The notes under the pieces were generated by a model. The model had not been told where the DNA came from and searched no databases. It saw only the letters and a list, made by a program, of their open reading frames with translations. Below, in pieces: positions 19,976 to 33,268 of a DNA stretch of 64,000 bases. Origin of the DNA: Cyathus striatus (Eukaryota > Basidiomycota > Agaricomycetes > Agaricales > Nidulariaceae); NCBI GenBank assembly GCA_025738555.1, contig JAOVFP010000022.1:930001-994000 (forward strand). Direction: 5' to 3'. Position numbers and translations under genes: made by a program. Positions within the stretch are counted from its first letter, which is position 1, and every line of letters begins with the position of its first letter.

Positions 19976-22281
19976 ATGTATTCCGACTCTTCTGACAGTG
20001 AAACCGAACTTGACTCCTGGAAAATTGCATTAGCATATCGGTGGCCGCACATTCGTCTCCACGACAAAGACGAATCTGACGAGAAATATGAAGAATGGAA
20101 GAGGATGGATCAGATGAAAAGAAATGGGGCGGGTACAGATCAAATTCAACAACGTGAAAAGAAAGGAGATTACAGAATCTATAAAGTGCAGCGATTCTTT
20201 GACTCCTTGAAAGGGTTCTACACGGTACGTTCGATAACTAATGATAAAGATCCCTGTTTGCTCGGCTGACGTAGTCTCACATTGAAGGGCTCCCTCGATC
20301 TTACAGGTCGCCATCTACATGTTCGTTGTGTTTTTAGAACGTAGTGTTCCTCTGGCTAACGGACTTTGACAGCGATTTGAAGCCCTTTCAAGTCGATGGA
20401 ATGCGTTCTTACCGGATTTCGATGGGTTATCATCGACGATCGATTCGTGTGAAGTCGCGGAATCACTTCCGTGTACTGGGCAGACACTTACGCGTGTCGA
20501 GTACAAGATGAACGACGTAGCTAAATGGGAGCAATTTAAGAAGAAATGGCGGGTTCCAAAGGTCGTCACTTACGATAAATTGGTGACGCACGTTAGTAAG
20601 TACTGATTGATCTTGAAGCACTAGAATGGGAACTAAACTTCGCTTGCACAGAAACTTTACAAGAAGAATTACAAAAGCTTCCATCGATCCCGAAAATCCA
20701 GCAGCTATGTCTGGTAGATCTTCCTGCTGAGCTCCTGGATAGCATATTCGCAAGTGTTTCTGGAACTAAGGAAGCAAAGCGCTTTTCTTCCACTTGTAAG
20801 TTGTTGAGAGAGATAGGGATACCGTTCATTTTCAGTGTAGGCTCACAATCTCCGAGTTTTGCTACTTCATTATGCTAACGTGCGATTAAAAGATTCAAAC
20901 AATCACTCTCGACGTGCCGAATTGGACGATTAGTGAATGGATGGAGGAAAATAAGACCATGGAAGAAATCCGTGAATTGGCACTTGCCGAGCTCGATGTT
21001 CGTAAACATCGATTACTAACGAATGTGGAGTTCTTGCTCAGCAAGCCCGTTATATGTGGCTCCTTCAGATATCTCTTCATTAACAACTCACTTACTTCAT
21101 ATCTAAGAGAACTTGAACTCAATAATTTCCTGCCTGGAGACTTTTACGGGCACATTGGGAAGGCGTTCGCAGATGTCATACGCCACTCCAAAAATTTGAC
21201 AAGATTGTCCTTTATTGATATTGATGTGACCGAAGATATCTTGCAGTCCGTCGTATCACTTCCGCATCTGGTGGAGTTGTCAATGACACTTTGCTCGGTC
21301 CCAGAGCAGGTACTCGAGAAAGTGTTCTTAGGGGAAATCACCCCATCTCCGACGATACTCAACCTTGAACTTCAAGACGGACAGGATGCTTCGGAAGGTT
21401 CTGTTTGGGATTTCATTGCATTTTGCTCCAATCTGCGCACCCTCTCCATCATGAGGGATGGTCATGACTTCGATGACTTACCAGCGCCATCAGATATGCT
21501 TATCCAGCACCACAAGCTATTTTCTACCCTACGACGCATGTATATTGGGCCTCAATTAAATCCCATGGATATTATTGACCTGACTCAATGGATACATCTA
21601 AGCGCTACGCAAGCGCCTTTGCAGATAACTCACTTGAAACTTACAACGAGTATGTGTATAGAAGATAGATTCTTGTTCCCGCTCCTCGACGCTCTTGGAT
21701 CTGCTCCACTACAAGTACTCGTTTTTGATGGCGTTAGCAATGGATCATTCGACCTATTTGATAGGATCGCAGCAAACTGTCCTCGATTGCTAGGACTCAC
21801 TGTTAACCGACGCGAGATCTCACAGAGGCATCATCGCAGACTTGTTAATTGGCCCCACGCCTCCTGGGAATATGCACCCCACTTCTCTGGGTTCCAATGT
21901 TTGGAACACTTCACCTGGAACTTCTGGATTAACACACGGGAGATGTCACCGGCCTCATTACGATATCTCGAAGAAGGCTTTATGTCAGAGACCGAATACT
22001 CCAAGAGACGTTTTGATGACTGGAGAGTACAGGCCCATGAGGATCTCATGGACGATTCACATTATCTTGCTTATCCGTTCACTGTGCATTGCCCTACTCT
22101 AAAGTCATTCGCAGTTAATTCGGGGCGATATGAAGTTCATGAAAGTTTCTGCTATATTAATCGCATGCCGAATGGGTCGGTCGAGCTTCATCCGGTGGAT
22201 CGTCCTACTAAGTTGTTAGGTAGGTGGGACGTTTCTCCAATCGAAGTTCAGTGGCCCTGTATACTAAAGGTTGAAGAGTGA
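19976..22281 (+). CDS. F-box / leucine-rich protein, paralogue 1
   Basis: Five exons (19976-20224, 20288-20320, 20373-20595, 20652-20836, 20893-22281) give about 692 aa. The N-terminus is acidic (MYSDSSDSETELD), followed by a conserved IYKVQRFFDSLKGFYT block and a GSLDL exon. An F-box-like segment at about residues 190-230 reads LCLVDLPAELLDSIFASVSG then STCKLLREIG. The long last exon contains irregular leucine-rich repeats (LVELSMTLCSVPEQVLEK, NLRTLSIMRD, LQITHLKLTT, APLQVLVFDG). Such proteins usually act as substrate adaptors of SCF ubiquitin ligases; the substrate here is unknown. It ends 233 bp from the convergent terpene synthase. Four paralogues share the same exon plan. Confidence 0.8.
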
Positions 22282-22513
22282 GAAGTACAAGTTGTTGAGG
22301 TTGTAGTTCATGGCGAGATTCGTCAGATCAATGATATATTCTTAGTATATATAAGTGTTGTCTTATAACAAACCACTACTAGTCTCACAGTTATATTTAA
22401 TATTGGACGTACCTCCCTGAGGCTTAAGTGAGCTAAGGCAGATATTGACATACTCTGAGATGTTCTTCCACCATTGTATTGTAACTGGATCACCAGCACT
22501 CATTAAAACATCT

Positions 22514-23607
22514 CTATAGGTTCAACTGATCTAACTTATATCTTCGACAGTGAGCATGAAACCCGATGTAGCCTTCACAAAATGCTTTATAGCAGTTATA
22601 GGCCTCTCCTTCTAGCAGGCTCAAAACTCGTTCGTGTGCGCTCGCAGCACAGTCGGTGATCAGTCGCAACGACTCCATTTTGTCTAAACCCCTTGTCTTC
22701 CCAACAAGAGAAACATAATTTACGTCTTCTTCCTGAAGTTCTTCCTTGTAAAACGATAGAACATCGCTGGTAAAATTTACAAAGGTTAACAAATGAACGA
22801 AGGGACTAAGATGATACTAGAAGCTTACTTGATAAAGTTAATGAAATCACATATATCGGGAATGGCGTGTGCATAATGGGAAGTTGGCATATCGGTAGGA
22901 AATATGAAAACTGCATATGCCTCCGCAATTCCAGAAAGCCGCCGAGAAAAAGAAGGGTAATTGATTGCATTTTGTCCAAGCTTTGGACGTCATGAGTTAG
23001 TCCTAGTAACATCCACGGTATCATGTAGTACTCACCTGCATGCCTTTCGTCTCATGGTCAAGGAATCCCGATGAAAAGAAGTTCAGAAACGAAGAGAAAA
23101 TAAGACTAGCAGTAATAGGACGCCAGTAAACATTTATCTCCTTTAGAACGCTGGCCATATCGTCAAGTATTTTGTACTCTTGCGGTTCATTGTTAAAAAA
23201 TCGTTTTAAGAACGAGGAAACAAGGACGGTGCCAGCTTCAGTCCGGCATAGTTCATCCAAGTAAACCACGAAGCCACCGTATATGCCGATATACCTGAGG
23301 ACTGTCTTGTCCTTTACATGTACAAAGCTGGTTCCAGCTAGGTCTACCCCTACGCGGAGGGTCGGCGCCAGAGCGTTCATGTCGTATCCACGACGTATAC
23401 ATTCGGCATGGCAATCTTCGTCATATGCTTTATCGACGTGATCATTCCCTGGATATACAATGCCACATTTGTTCAGTAGATCGAGTACTATACTTCGAAT
23501 CTCCTCGACTTGTGGTGTTCGTTCAATCTGATCAAGATATGTATTGTCAGACAAGATGGTACTCCGCGATGAATATGATTACACACCAAAAGCGTCTCTT
23601 GGCTCAT
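22514..23607 (-). CDS. Trichodiene-synthase-type sesquiterpene synthase 1
   Basis: Four exons: 23607-23587, 23527-23036, 22980-22829, 22766-22514; 305 aa. The family (TRI5-type class I terpene synthases) cyclises farnesyl diphosphate using Mg2+. The aspartate-rich motif is YLDELCRTEAG; the NSE metal-binding motif NDVLSFYKEE is rebuilt across the last intron, and the C-terminal CRRYKLDQL carries the Arg-Tyr pair typical of the family. The first coding exon is only seven codons, and all paralogues here share this plan. At 305 aa it is shorter than classical trichodiene synthase (about 375 aa). The second Asp of the first motif is Glu (DE rather than DD), which may alter metal binding. The product cannot be told from sequence. 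Confidence 0.85.
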
Positions 23608-24677
23608 TTTATAGTCGGTGAGTTTGATGAGTGAAGTAGTGAGAATTGTAAAGTTCACTGAGTGATAGGTATACGACTTCACATTTTATACTCTGTCCAA
23701 TGGGTGGATCCTAAAATGAATGTTTGTATTTGACGCCCCGGGCGCCACGGAAAAAGCACTAGGTGGTGGATAACAAGAAGCGGACCTTAGCAAGATTAAC
23801 ATACCCGAAGACATTGCCGAAGAAGATATTGGTCATTTACGTCTATCTATAGATATTAGAGACATATGTAGAAACCCTTGTTACTTGAGATGTCTCTTCC
23901 GGTGGGTGTGCGCAGCAGGAATAAGTGTCTCGGCGACGTGCGGAGTACTTATATGACTTTAATCGGTGAAATCGTACGTGCGGTGAAAAGTAATAAATGC
24001 TCTGCACTTCCAAAGAAAACGGACTGGGGTTAACCAGCGACTACCAATGCACGCTATCGCTCTCCATCTTCACTTTAAATTAAACTTTAAAGATACTATT
24101 GGCGAATTGATCTGGTAAAGCAAACACCAAAATCAGGTTATTTTTATCTTTCGCAATCACTCAAAGCCTATTTACTACGTGTTTATCGTCTGTGAATTTA
24201 GTTAGAATGACTGTAATTTACATCCGGCTTAAGTACATAATACCGAAAAACTTGAATACAACTTTTCCGGTGGCGCGTCTCTGATACACATGTGGTTTGC
24301 TAGTAGTGAATTAAACATTGGGCATTACTTGGTGCCGTCTTCGAGAAACTCACACTTAAGTACCACCGCGACTACAGCACGAAGTTGGCATGAAGCGTTT
24401 TCTGTATGCTTCTTGGAATTCTTGATCCAATCTTGATCCTCAGTTTGCTAAGTTTGGCTATTGGTTGTTATTTGGTTGTGCGTTGCTCCTAAAGCAAACA
24501 ATTACTAATACTAAGCGTGAGGCGCGTAGGAGGGAGCAGTTTGTCTGTACCATGATGCATGTGCATGACCGTACGCACTACATGCACAAGTATCTACTCC
24601 AGTCTTGCCAATCCAAGACACATGCATCAACAAAGATGTATACATAGTTATACAACTATGATTGGCGATATCGTAGC
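23608..24677. other. Intergenic, no gene seen
   Basis: Upstream region of terpene synthase 1, with a TATA-like ttttatactctg near 23687. No protein-like frame. Confidence 0.5.
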
Positions 24678-24684
24678 CTCTATA

Positions 24685-26040
24685 TGGGGGTGCACAATGC
24701 TCTCACATGGCTGGTGGTGTGATGGTCACACAATGTGACCAAAAGTGTCACAAATCTTGACCCAGTTCTGTTCTTTGCATTTCCTGGGTGTTTCTTCATA
24801 CTTTTCTTTGCTCTTTTCACTCCTACTTTAACTAATGTTATGCTAGATGTTGTAAATATGTTATTTAAGTAGTGTAATATGTATGAATTCCTATATTCTC
24901 TTATAACTACTGGTTAAAACAAGGTGACAGCTGTGACATTGTGACAACTTATATCAGTCAATCAGGCGATCTTCCAAAATAGGTTCTGCTGGTGGCTGTG
25001 TCTTATGTGGTTGGTTTCAGAACTTGTTTCTCAAATAACTTTCTGAGATCGCATTGTATTGCTATAGTTTATAGAGCAAAATTGCACTATTATACTGTGT
25101 AAATAATTTCATCTATATAGAAATTTATTAAAAGTCCTGTATGTATAGGAACCCATTGTTATATACACCCAAATTACATGTTACAGTTGCTGAATCAAAA
25201 ATCTAGCTTGATACGATTATTGACACAAAAAATTAGTGTAATTTCGCTCTATAAACCATAGTATTACGTTCACTCCTTCAAAAGTTATTAAAGAATGAAA
25301 ATCACAGCTATATAGTTAATAGGCATTTGGATGTAAGTTTGGCCAATTAAACATTATTACATGCACAAAAACCTATACAACCTATACAAATAATCTATTA
25401 TAAACTGTACTTACTGTGTAGTTCATATATACATGATAATGGAATATTTGAGTTGAGCAATCGATCACACATGGTGTTGTCTGACTGTGGCTGTGCCTCT
25501 GAACTATGGGAGCGAGAATTTATACCTTATAACTTTATGGAATCGCATCGTACGTATATGATTTATAGAGCAATTTTGTACTATTTATCGATGCGAATAA
25601 TTGCTACTGACCAGAATTTTTATATCGTGATTGTAAGTATGAGATAATGCACCAATACCTGCCATATTAATATGTTACAGCACCTTAATTAAAAGTCCGG
25701 TCAGTAGGAATTGTAGGCATCGTAAAATAGTGTAATTTTGCTCTATTATATATGTTCTGAAGTGTTCTCGTTCAAAAGTTATAAGAGGATGAAGTTTGAG
25801 TACCTAATTGATGTGATTTTTGGCAGGGGTTTGATGCCTCCAGCAATATCCAGCACATTTTAACAAAAAAAAAATTCATACAATCATAGATAATGTATTT
25901 TTATTATGACGTGACACAAAAGAGCTAGCTAAAATGTGTTGAGTGAGGAACGAGAGCAGTGGGTCAGTAGAATTTGGGGGCATGTGTGACAGATGTCACA
26001 GATCATGTGTGTCACACTTTGCGGGCGTTGTGCACCCCCA
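24685..26040. mobile_element. hAT-like non-autonomous element with CTCTATA target duplication
   Basis: The left end TGGGGGTGCACAATGC and the complement of the right end TGGGGGTGCACAACGC form inverted repeats. CTCTATA is repeated exactly at 24678-24684 and 26041-26047. Subterminal regions hold many TGTGACA/TGTCACA words in both orientations. The 1.36-kb interior is AT-rich and has no transposase. The duplication is 7 bp as written; a 8-bp repeat with one mismatch (CTCTATAT/CTCTATAC) would fit hAT better. Confidence 0.8.
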
Positions 26041-26047
26041 CTCTATA

Positions 26048-26966
26048 CATCTCAACACGACAACACAACTCAAGTACACGCATACATCCGAGTCTACTGC
26101 CAGACCGTTCAAAGCAAGTGAATCATTGCAGCGGTTTTACGCCAATGTTCCAATAGTCAATAGAACGTCTATTGCTTCAAGTTGATTTAATCAACATATA
26201 ACTACGTGTAATGGATGTTCGTTCATCCTATCGTACGTTTTCTTTTTATTCCTTTCCGAATCTCGTTCTTACCTAAGTAATTCATACGGCGCATTCGCAT
26301 GTATAGCTATTCTTGTGTAGTAATTCACACAACACGCCACCAAGTTGACAGTTGCAGACCTTTTGGTCAGTGTGCCTCATGGCTTTCATGGAGATGGCAT
26401 TTTACGCTTCATTAACGAACTTCGCTATATCTTATAGATCATGTCGAGCTAGAGTCTTCAATGGTTCGAATTCAGTGCTCATATTCAGGTGTCTCTCTCT
26501 GAAAATTTCTAAGTTCATCGTTTGAAAGTCGAATTTACTTGCCCTGTCGTCAGTTTCTATCGAAATTTCTTCACTTCCATTTGTATGACTTCGATTGAAA
26601 CTGCTGGTTCATTTACTTCCGGAGTTGCGTGTATCCGGTACCGGATGAGGATCATCCTTAAGGTGTGTATTCAAATAAGCTGTTCCTTGTGTAAAATTAA
26701 GGTCGAGTTATGGCAGATCAACCGCAAACTGGTATATCATAAGTGTCTGGCACTATATATAGAGACCGAGGGTAGCGCATTCTTTTCCACGTACGTCTGA
26801 AATTCTTATGTATACAAGTGGCTATAATTGGTTATCTCTAAACGTTATAGTTATAGATAGATTTTGTGCCCCTTGGGGGGTATAAGTTCAACGCGAACTC
26901 TGTGGGATGTTTGTGACCGATACTGTCCCGGTACATTGCCATTATTGACAGCGCAGGAATTATAAT
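26048..26966. other. Upstream region of terpene synthase 2
   Basis: No supported gene; a 92-codon frame at 26522-26800 has no recognisable features. Confidence 0.45.
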
Positions 26967-28061
26967 ATGCCCACTGTACTTCGTTCGGTGCGTATTATAA
27001 TTGTAATTTGTCTTTTTTGATGACATTGAGTTACTGCAGAATAAACAGCTCGAGAGATTTGGGGAAATTCGAAGCATCGTACTTGAGTTTCTGAATAGAT
27101 GTGGTATTTCATATCCACGGAACATCTGCATCGATGCAGCGTTTGAAGAAGATTGCCGTGCGGAATGCGTCCGGCGTGGATACGACATGAAAGCTTTAGC
27201 TCCATTCCTTCGTGTAGGAATCGACATTGCAGGTACCAGCTACACCCATGTGAAAGACAAGAAACTCCACCGGTATATTGCGATATACACTACCTACGTG
27301 ACCTACTTGGACGATTTCTGCCAGACGGACGCCGGAATTGTTCATATTTCTTCCTTCTTAAGACGTTTCGTCAACAACGAATCACAAGAACACAAGATTT
27401 TGGATGACATTGCTAATGTTTTGAAGGAAGCAAATGTATACTGGCCTCCTATAACCGCCAGTCTCGTTCTCTCTGCATCGCTTAACTTCATTTCGTCGTT
27501 ATTTATAGATCATGAAACTAAAGATATGAAAGTGAGTGCTCAAATACCTTGTAGGTGTTGGTTCAACCGCTAACGTTCTTTTTTATAACGAAAACAGCTT
27601 GGAGCCCATGCGATACAATACCCTTCTTTTTCCCGTAGACTTTCTGGAATCGCAGAGACTTATGCTATTTTCGCATTTCCTCCTGAAATGCCAGCTTCCG
27701 ATTTTATGCAAGCCATTCCTGATATCTGTGATGTCACCAACTACGGAAAGTAAGCCATTCACTAGGTTCATTTTTTCTTTGGTTAACTTCAGCTATGTCT
27801 ATTTCCAGTGACATTATGTCATTCTACAAGGAAGAGCTTCAGGGAGAAGAACTCAACTATATTTCTCTGTTCGGAAAGACACGCGGTCTAGGAAAGTTGG
27901 ATTCCTTAAAACTAGTCACTGACCACACTGCAAGTGCACATGAACGAATTTTGAATCTGCTGGATGGAGACGCGTATGCTTGCTATAACGCGTATTGCCA
28001 AGGCTATGTCGGCTTTCATGCACTCTGTCGGAGATACAAGCTCGATCAGTTGAATATGTAA
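26967..28061 (+). CDS. Trichodiene-synthase-type sesquiterpene synthase 2
   Basis: Exons 26967-26987, 27040-27531, 27598-27749 and 27809-28061 encode 305 aa, the same length and exon plan as the other two intact copies. The aspartate-rich motif is YLDDFCQTDAG, NSE is NDIMSFYKEE (Asn codon split by the last intron), and the C-terminus is CRRYKLDQLNM. The first exon (MPTVLRS) is the least certain part because its sequence differs from MQEILL/MSQETLL in the paralogues, though its donor and position match. It is expected to be a cytosolic enzyme acting on farnesyl diphosphate. The next gene, 336 bp downstream on the same strand, is an F-box paralogue. Confidence 0.83.
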
Positions 28062-28261
28062 AGAAGTTGATTGATGGAATAAGTATAAGTAAAGGCTAGC
28101 AAGAATATGTGATACCATTTCTCAGCGTGTATTTTACTACATAAGTTTACAGGAGCATTGTAACATTTCAACAAGCGCTGAGCGTTATGCGCACTGCGGA
28201 TGCGCTGACGTTTTAGGCTAGTCTCCGACTCCGCGCAAGTACGTTATCGTAGAATGATAAC

Positions 28262-28286
28262 AGTCACATGATCGCGTCAGCCAAGA
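28262..28286 (+). promoter_or_regulatory. Shared upstream module of F-box genes
   Basis: AGTCACATGATCGCGT plus CAGCCAAGA, 135 bp upstream of the F-box 2 start; matches 18805-18829. Possible promoter element by comparison of the two paralogues only. Confidence 0.45.
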
Positions 28287-28396
28287 CGTGCCACATATCC
28301 TCCGACCGGCTAAATCATACATACTATCGCTCGACCACTATCTCTCATCCATCTGCATCACACAGATATTCCCCAGGATCGATTTTCCCACTAAAC

Positions 28397-30654
28397 ATGC
28401 ATTCTGACTCCTCAGATGACGAAGGCGAGTCCGGTTCAATAATAACAAGGGTTGTGTCACCCTTAGTAACTTGGCCTACCCTTCGCTTGTACGAGGAAGA
28501 AGAACAGTACATGAAAGTAAACGAATCGATTGCCCATCGTTTTGGAGAGGGCTTAACGAAGAAAGACTGGGGACATTACAGACTTTATAAAGTATTACGG
28601 TTCTTTCACTCCATCAGGGGGTTTTACACTGTGAGAATCCATGAATTTAAGATCGCTATATTCGCACTGCTGATGTATCAATGACATATTTTAGGGTTCC
28701 CTCGATCTTTCAGGCCGTCATTTACCCGTATGTTTTATGTGGCATGTATCAAACACCTTTTTATAACGCTATGACAGAGGTTCGAAGCTCTGTGGAGTCA
28801 GTGGAAGGTCTTCTTGCTAGATTTCAATCACTTATCGGAAACTGCCGAGCCATACGATATCGAGTGTCCATTCTTTGGGCCAGGGATAAATGCTACAAAT
28901 TACAAGATGAACGACGAAGCTAGATGGGAAGAGTTTAAGAAGAAATGGCGGATCCCAATAAGCATTAGTTACCTTAAACTGTGGGTAGAAGTAAGTGTCA
29001 AATCTCTAGTACATGATCTTCGGTAACGACTGGGTGCTATCGCAGACAGAATATGTACAGGACGATATCAAGAAATCTCTAGGGATTCCTAAAATCCAGA
29101 AGATTTGTCTCATAGATCTCCCCACCGAGATTCTTGACTGGATTTTTTTAGTTGCAGCTGAAAGTCAAGCGAAGCTTCTTTCATCCACATGTCAAACCTT
29201 GAGAGAAATTGGTACACCTTATATATATATTGTAAGCTATCTCTTTTTTATGAAGATCTACTACCATGACGCACAATTTACAGAGTCGCGTTCTTGTTTT
29301 CGACATCACGCCTGGATTGTTGAAAAAGTGGGAGGACGAAAATAAAACCATTGAAGAGATAACTACTTTGCTCAAGCCCGAAGTCATCTCCCGTAAAGAG
29401 AAGTTCCTAAACGATTTGGACTTTTTGCTCAGCAAACCCGATATTCTCAAGTCTCTAAAGTCTCTTTTTATTGGTCAAAGAATTTCGCTTCGTCTCAGGG
29501 ATATCGAGCTCGCTGTGTTGCCGAACGAAAGCTTCTACGATCCGATCTTGGCAGCATTTACCAATGTCTTACGCCAAGCGAGAAACTTAAAGCAATTGGG
29601 AATCATTAAGGTTGATATGCCGAGAGAGATACTTCAGACGATCTTATCGCTTCCAGATCTAGTCGAGTTGCAGCTCACCAGTTGCAGCATTCCACAACAA
29701 GTATTAGAAGAAGTTCTGTCTGGGGCAATTACACCGTCTCCCACTATCCTAAATCTTGATCTCGTCGAAGCGAATAATGCTGACGGTGGCATATGGGATT
29801 TCGTTACATGTTGCCCGGACTTACGCACATTTTCCATTATGCGAATTGGAGAAGATTTCGAGGAGTTATCTGCACCATCAGATTTGGTTATGCAGCATAG
29901 CAGGATGTTTTCTACCCTTCAACGATTGACTATCGGACCACAGGTGAACGAAACGGACGTTCTCGGCCTGACTCAATGGATAGAATTAAATGCTTCTCAG
30001 TCGCCTTTGATGTTAACTCACTTCAAACTCTCCGCGAGGATTTCTTTGGATGATGTATTTCTCTTCCAGCTCATAAACGCTCTTGCATCTGCTCCGTTGC
30101 AAGTCCTCGTACTGGATGGCATCAATGAGGGCTCTTTTGAGCTGATTGATAGGATAGCAACGAGCTGCCCTCAATTACTTGGGTTAACTCTTAACAGGCG
30201 CGAGAATATCCTCCAGAGGAAGTGCAATTTTGCGACTTGGCCACACTCGTCTTGGGAATATGCACTTCATTTCTCCGGATTTCAGCGCCTCGAGCATTTC
30301 ACTTGGAATTTCCGAGTTAATAAGCGAGAGATCACACCAGCTTCGTTACTTTATTTCGAAGAAGGCTTTTTATCGGAGGATAAATTCGAAGAGCTATATA
30401 TGAGTGGTGCTGACTTCAAGGACTATTATGGGGATGATCACTATATTGCGTATCCATTCGCTGTGCATTGCCCTACACTCAAGTCTTTTGCAGTTGATTC
30501 AGGAAGATATCGCATCTACGAAAGTTTCTGCTACATCAACCGCGGATTGAACGGGTCCGTAGAGCTTCAGGAGGTGAACAACCCCGATGGATTGTTGCGT
30601 AAGTGGGATATATCCCCTCCTGAATGTCAATGGCCCCATATACTGCAGGCATGA
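28397..30654 (+). CDS. F-box / leucine-rich protein, paralogue 2
   Basis: Multi-exon gene with the same plan as paralogue 1: acidic start (MHSDSSDDEGESGS), LYKVLRFFHSIRGFYT block, a short GSLDLSGRHL exon, a linker exon ending KKKWRIPISISYLKLWVE, an F-box exon (ICLIDLPTEILDWIFLVAAE, then LREIGTPYIYI), and a long leucine-rich exon ending at TGA 30652-30654. Leucine-rich segments such as LVELQLTSCSIPQQVLEEV and APLQVLVLDGINEGSFEL align with paralogue 1. A role as SCF ubiquitin-ligase adaptor is inferred from the F-box. It is 320 bp upstream of paralogue 3 in tandem. Confidence 0.78.
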
Positions 30655-30974
30655 CCAGTGTTCAAGCAACATACCTTTCTCTTTTAACATTGACTATGAA
30701 TTTGGCATGTTAGTAGTTGTATTTGAAATCGAGTTATGCAGTGTGTAGTAGTGTCTCCTGCTAGCACTAGTCACCGGCACCGGTATTGGGTCACCCATTC
30801 GCGTTACATGCGTTACAATTTCAAATGACCTTGTCTTGACCGTGTCGTCACATCGCCTTACTAATATAATTAGTAGCCACAGCGCTACGCAATTTCAAAA
30901 CCTTCAATCATTACACCACCATCACGATCCCAGTCATCACCGAATACCCATCCTTCACCCGTGCAGTACTTAGT

Positions 30975-33268
30975 ATGTATTCAGACGAGGAAGACGAGTT
31001 TTATTGTCCGTTTCCAGGGGCTAAAATCCAATATGAATGGCCATACCTTCAGTTGTATGAATCGGAAGAATGCGATTGTAGATTCAACGAATGCAGAAGC
31101 ATGATCTACGGAATGACTGAAAGGATGCCAGGGTACTACAAGATTTATAAAGTAGAACGGTTTTTTGACTCCATTAGAGGGTTTTACACCGTGTGTATCC
31201 AGAAAATTAACGATTTGTGCTTACATATTGACGTGGTCACCCGGTCACGATTCAGGGCTCCCTCGATCTAAGTGGACGGCATTTATCGGTATGCTAGATT
31301 TATTTATCTAGGATACTCCTCATTAATATTTTCATAGCGTTTCGAAATACTTGATGCCCAATGGAATGTATTCCTACAGGACTTCAAAGATTTGACATCA
31401 ACCGTTGCATTGTACTACGTTGAGAAATCGGTCTCGGATACAGGTACCGAGCAAACATGTACAACGAAAAGATACAAGCTGAGCGACACAGATAAATGGG
31501 AGGAATTTAGGAGAACATGGCGACTACCAGATGTCTATAGTTATGATTTATTGGTGGCACATGTTACTAGTAAGTGCTGACTATCTACAAGAATGATATC
31601 ACCTTAATTACATTTGTACATATTAGATATATTAGCGATGCTTAGCGAATATACACAAACTCCCAAAATCCAGAATATTTGTTTGCTTCATCTCCCTATA
31701 GAGATTTTGGACATGGTATTCTCCTTTGCCTCAGAATATAACGCAAAGCTTCTCTCTTCGACATGCCGCATCTTGAGAGAAATTGGGAAACCATATATAT
31801 TCACTGTAAGTATAACTTCTATCGATGTAGTTGAAACATGACAAAGTATCAAAAGCACCGAGATCTCACTTTCGACACCCCACTTGATTTATTGACAAAG
31901 TGGAAAGAAGAAAATAAAACGACTGAAGAAACCCATGCATTACTTACGTTGGAACTTAAAGTTCTGAAAGAAAAGTTTCTGGACAAAGTGGACTTCATAC
32001 TCAACAAGCCCGAGATGCTCACTTCCCTTTGCCATCTCTCCGTTGGTGAACGTGTTACATTATTTCCCGACTGCCTAGAAGTTGTTGAGAAATCGCTGGA
32101 TCAAGATTTCTTTGAACCAATTTTTATCGCATTCACCAAAGTTATATGCCAGGCAAGAAAGTTAAAGATATTAAAAGTAGCTTGTGTCAACATGTCGGAA
32201 GAAATGCTACAGGCAATTGTATCACTTTCGAAGTTGGTCGAGTTGCATCTTACCCATTGCACCATCCCACAGCAAGCAATAGAGAATGTGTTCTCTGGAG
32301 CCATTATTCCATCTGACGCAGTATTAAACCTTGATCTTATGGACGTGCACATTATGGACGACAACGACATCTGGGATTTTGTTGCATGTTTCTCTAACCT
32401 TCAAGCTATCTCTATCATGCGAATTAGTAGATATTTTGACGAGTTACCGAGGCCTTCTGACTTTGTCATCCAGCATAGTAATCTATTTTCCACCCTTCAG
32501 AGAATGGTGTTAGCGCCACAGGTAAATATCGTAGATGCTATCGATCTGACTCGATGGATCAACTTGAATGCCGCCCGGTCACCTCTACAGTTAACGCACT
32601 TAAAAATCTCGACACGTATTTGGTTAGAAGAAACATTCATATTTTCACTTCTGGATGCTCTCAGTCACGGTTCCGCGCCACTAAAAGTCCTCGTCTTGGA
32701 TGGTATCATGGAGGGCTCGCTTGAGCTCTTTGATAGGATATCTGCAAGCTGCCCTCAACTTCTAGGGTTGACGATTAACAGACGCGAGAATTTCCATCAG
32801 AGAAAATGTCATCCGGCTACTTGGCCGCATGCGACTTGGGAGTATGCATCTCACTTCGCCGGATTCCAGCGTCTTGAATACTTCGCTTGGAATCTCCAAG
32901 TCGATCCCAATTTCGGACTGACGCCTGCCTCGATGGTGTATCTCGAGGAAGGGTTCGTGCCAATTGATGAATTAGAGCGGCAAACCCTCGCTGGAGTTGA
33001 GTATAACGATTTTTATGAGGATAACAATCATGCTGCGTATCCATTCGCTGCGTATTGTCCTACGCTGAAGTCATTTGTAATCAATTCAAAGAGGCGTGGA
33101 CCCGGAGGCAGGCCTGAATGCTGTTGCTCTATTCGCCGCACGCTCAACAGTCACATCGAGCTTCAGACTGTTGAATGGCATGAAGGAGTGCAAAGGCTGA
33201 TGAGGAGATGGGATATTGAAGAAAGTTGTGAATTCAGCTGGCCCCATGTTTTCCTGGTAGAAGACTGA
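30975..33268 (+). CDS. F-box / leucine-rich protein, paralogue 3
   Basis: Same exon plan as paralogues 1, 2 and 4. It begins MYSDEEDEFYCPFPGAK, has IYKVERFFDSIRGFYT, the GSLDLSGRHL exon near 31257, a linker exon, the F-box exon (ICLLHLPIEILDMVFSFASE) and a long last exon ending at TGA 33266-33268. The leucine-rich part includes LVELHLTHCTIPQQAIENV and APLKVLVLDGIMEGSLELFD. A small insertion (SHGS) precedes APLKVL compared with the others. Tandem duplicate of paralogue 2. Substrate unknown. Confidence 0.78.
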
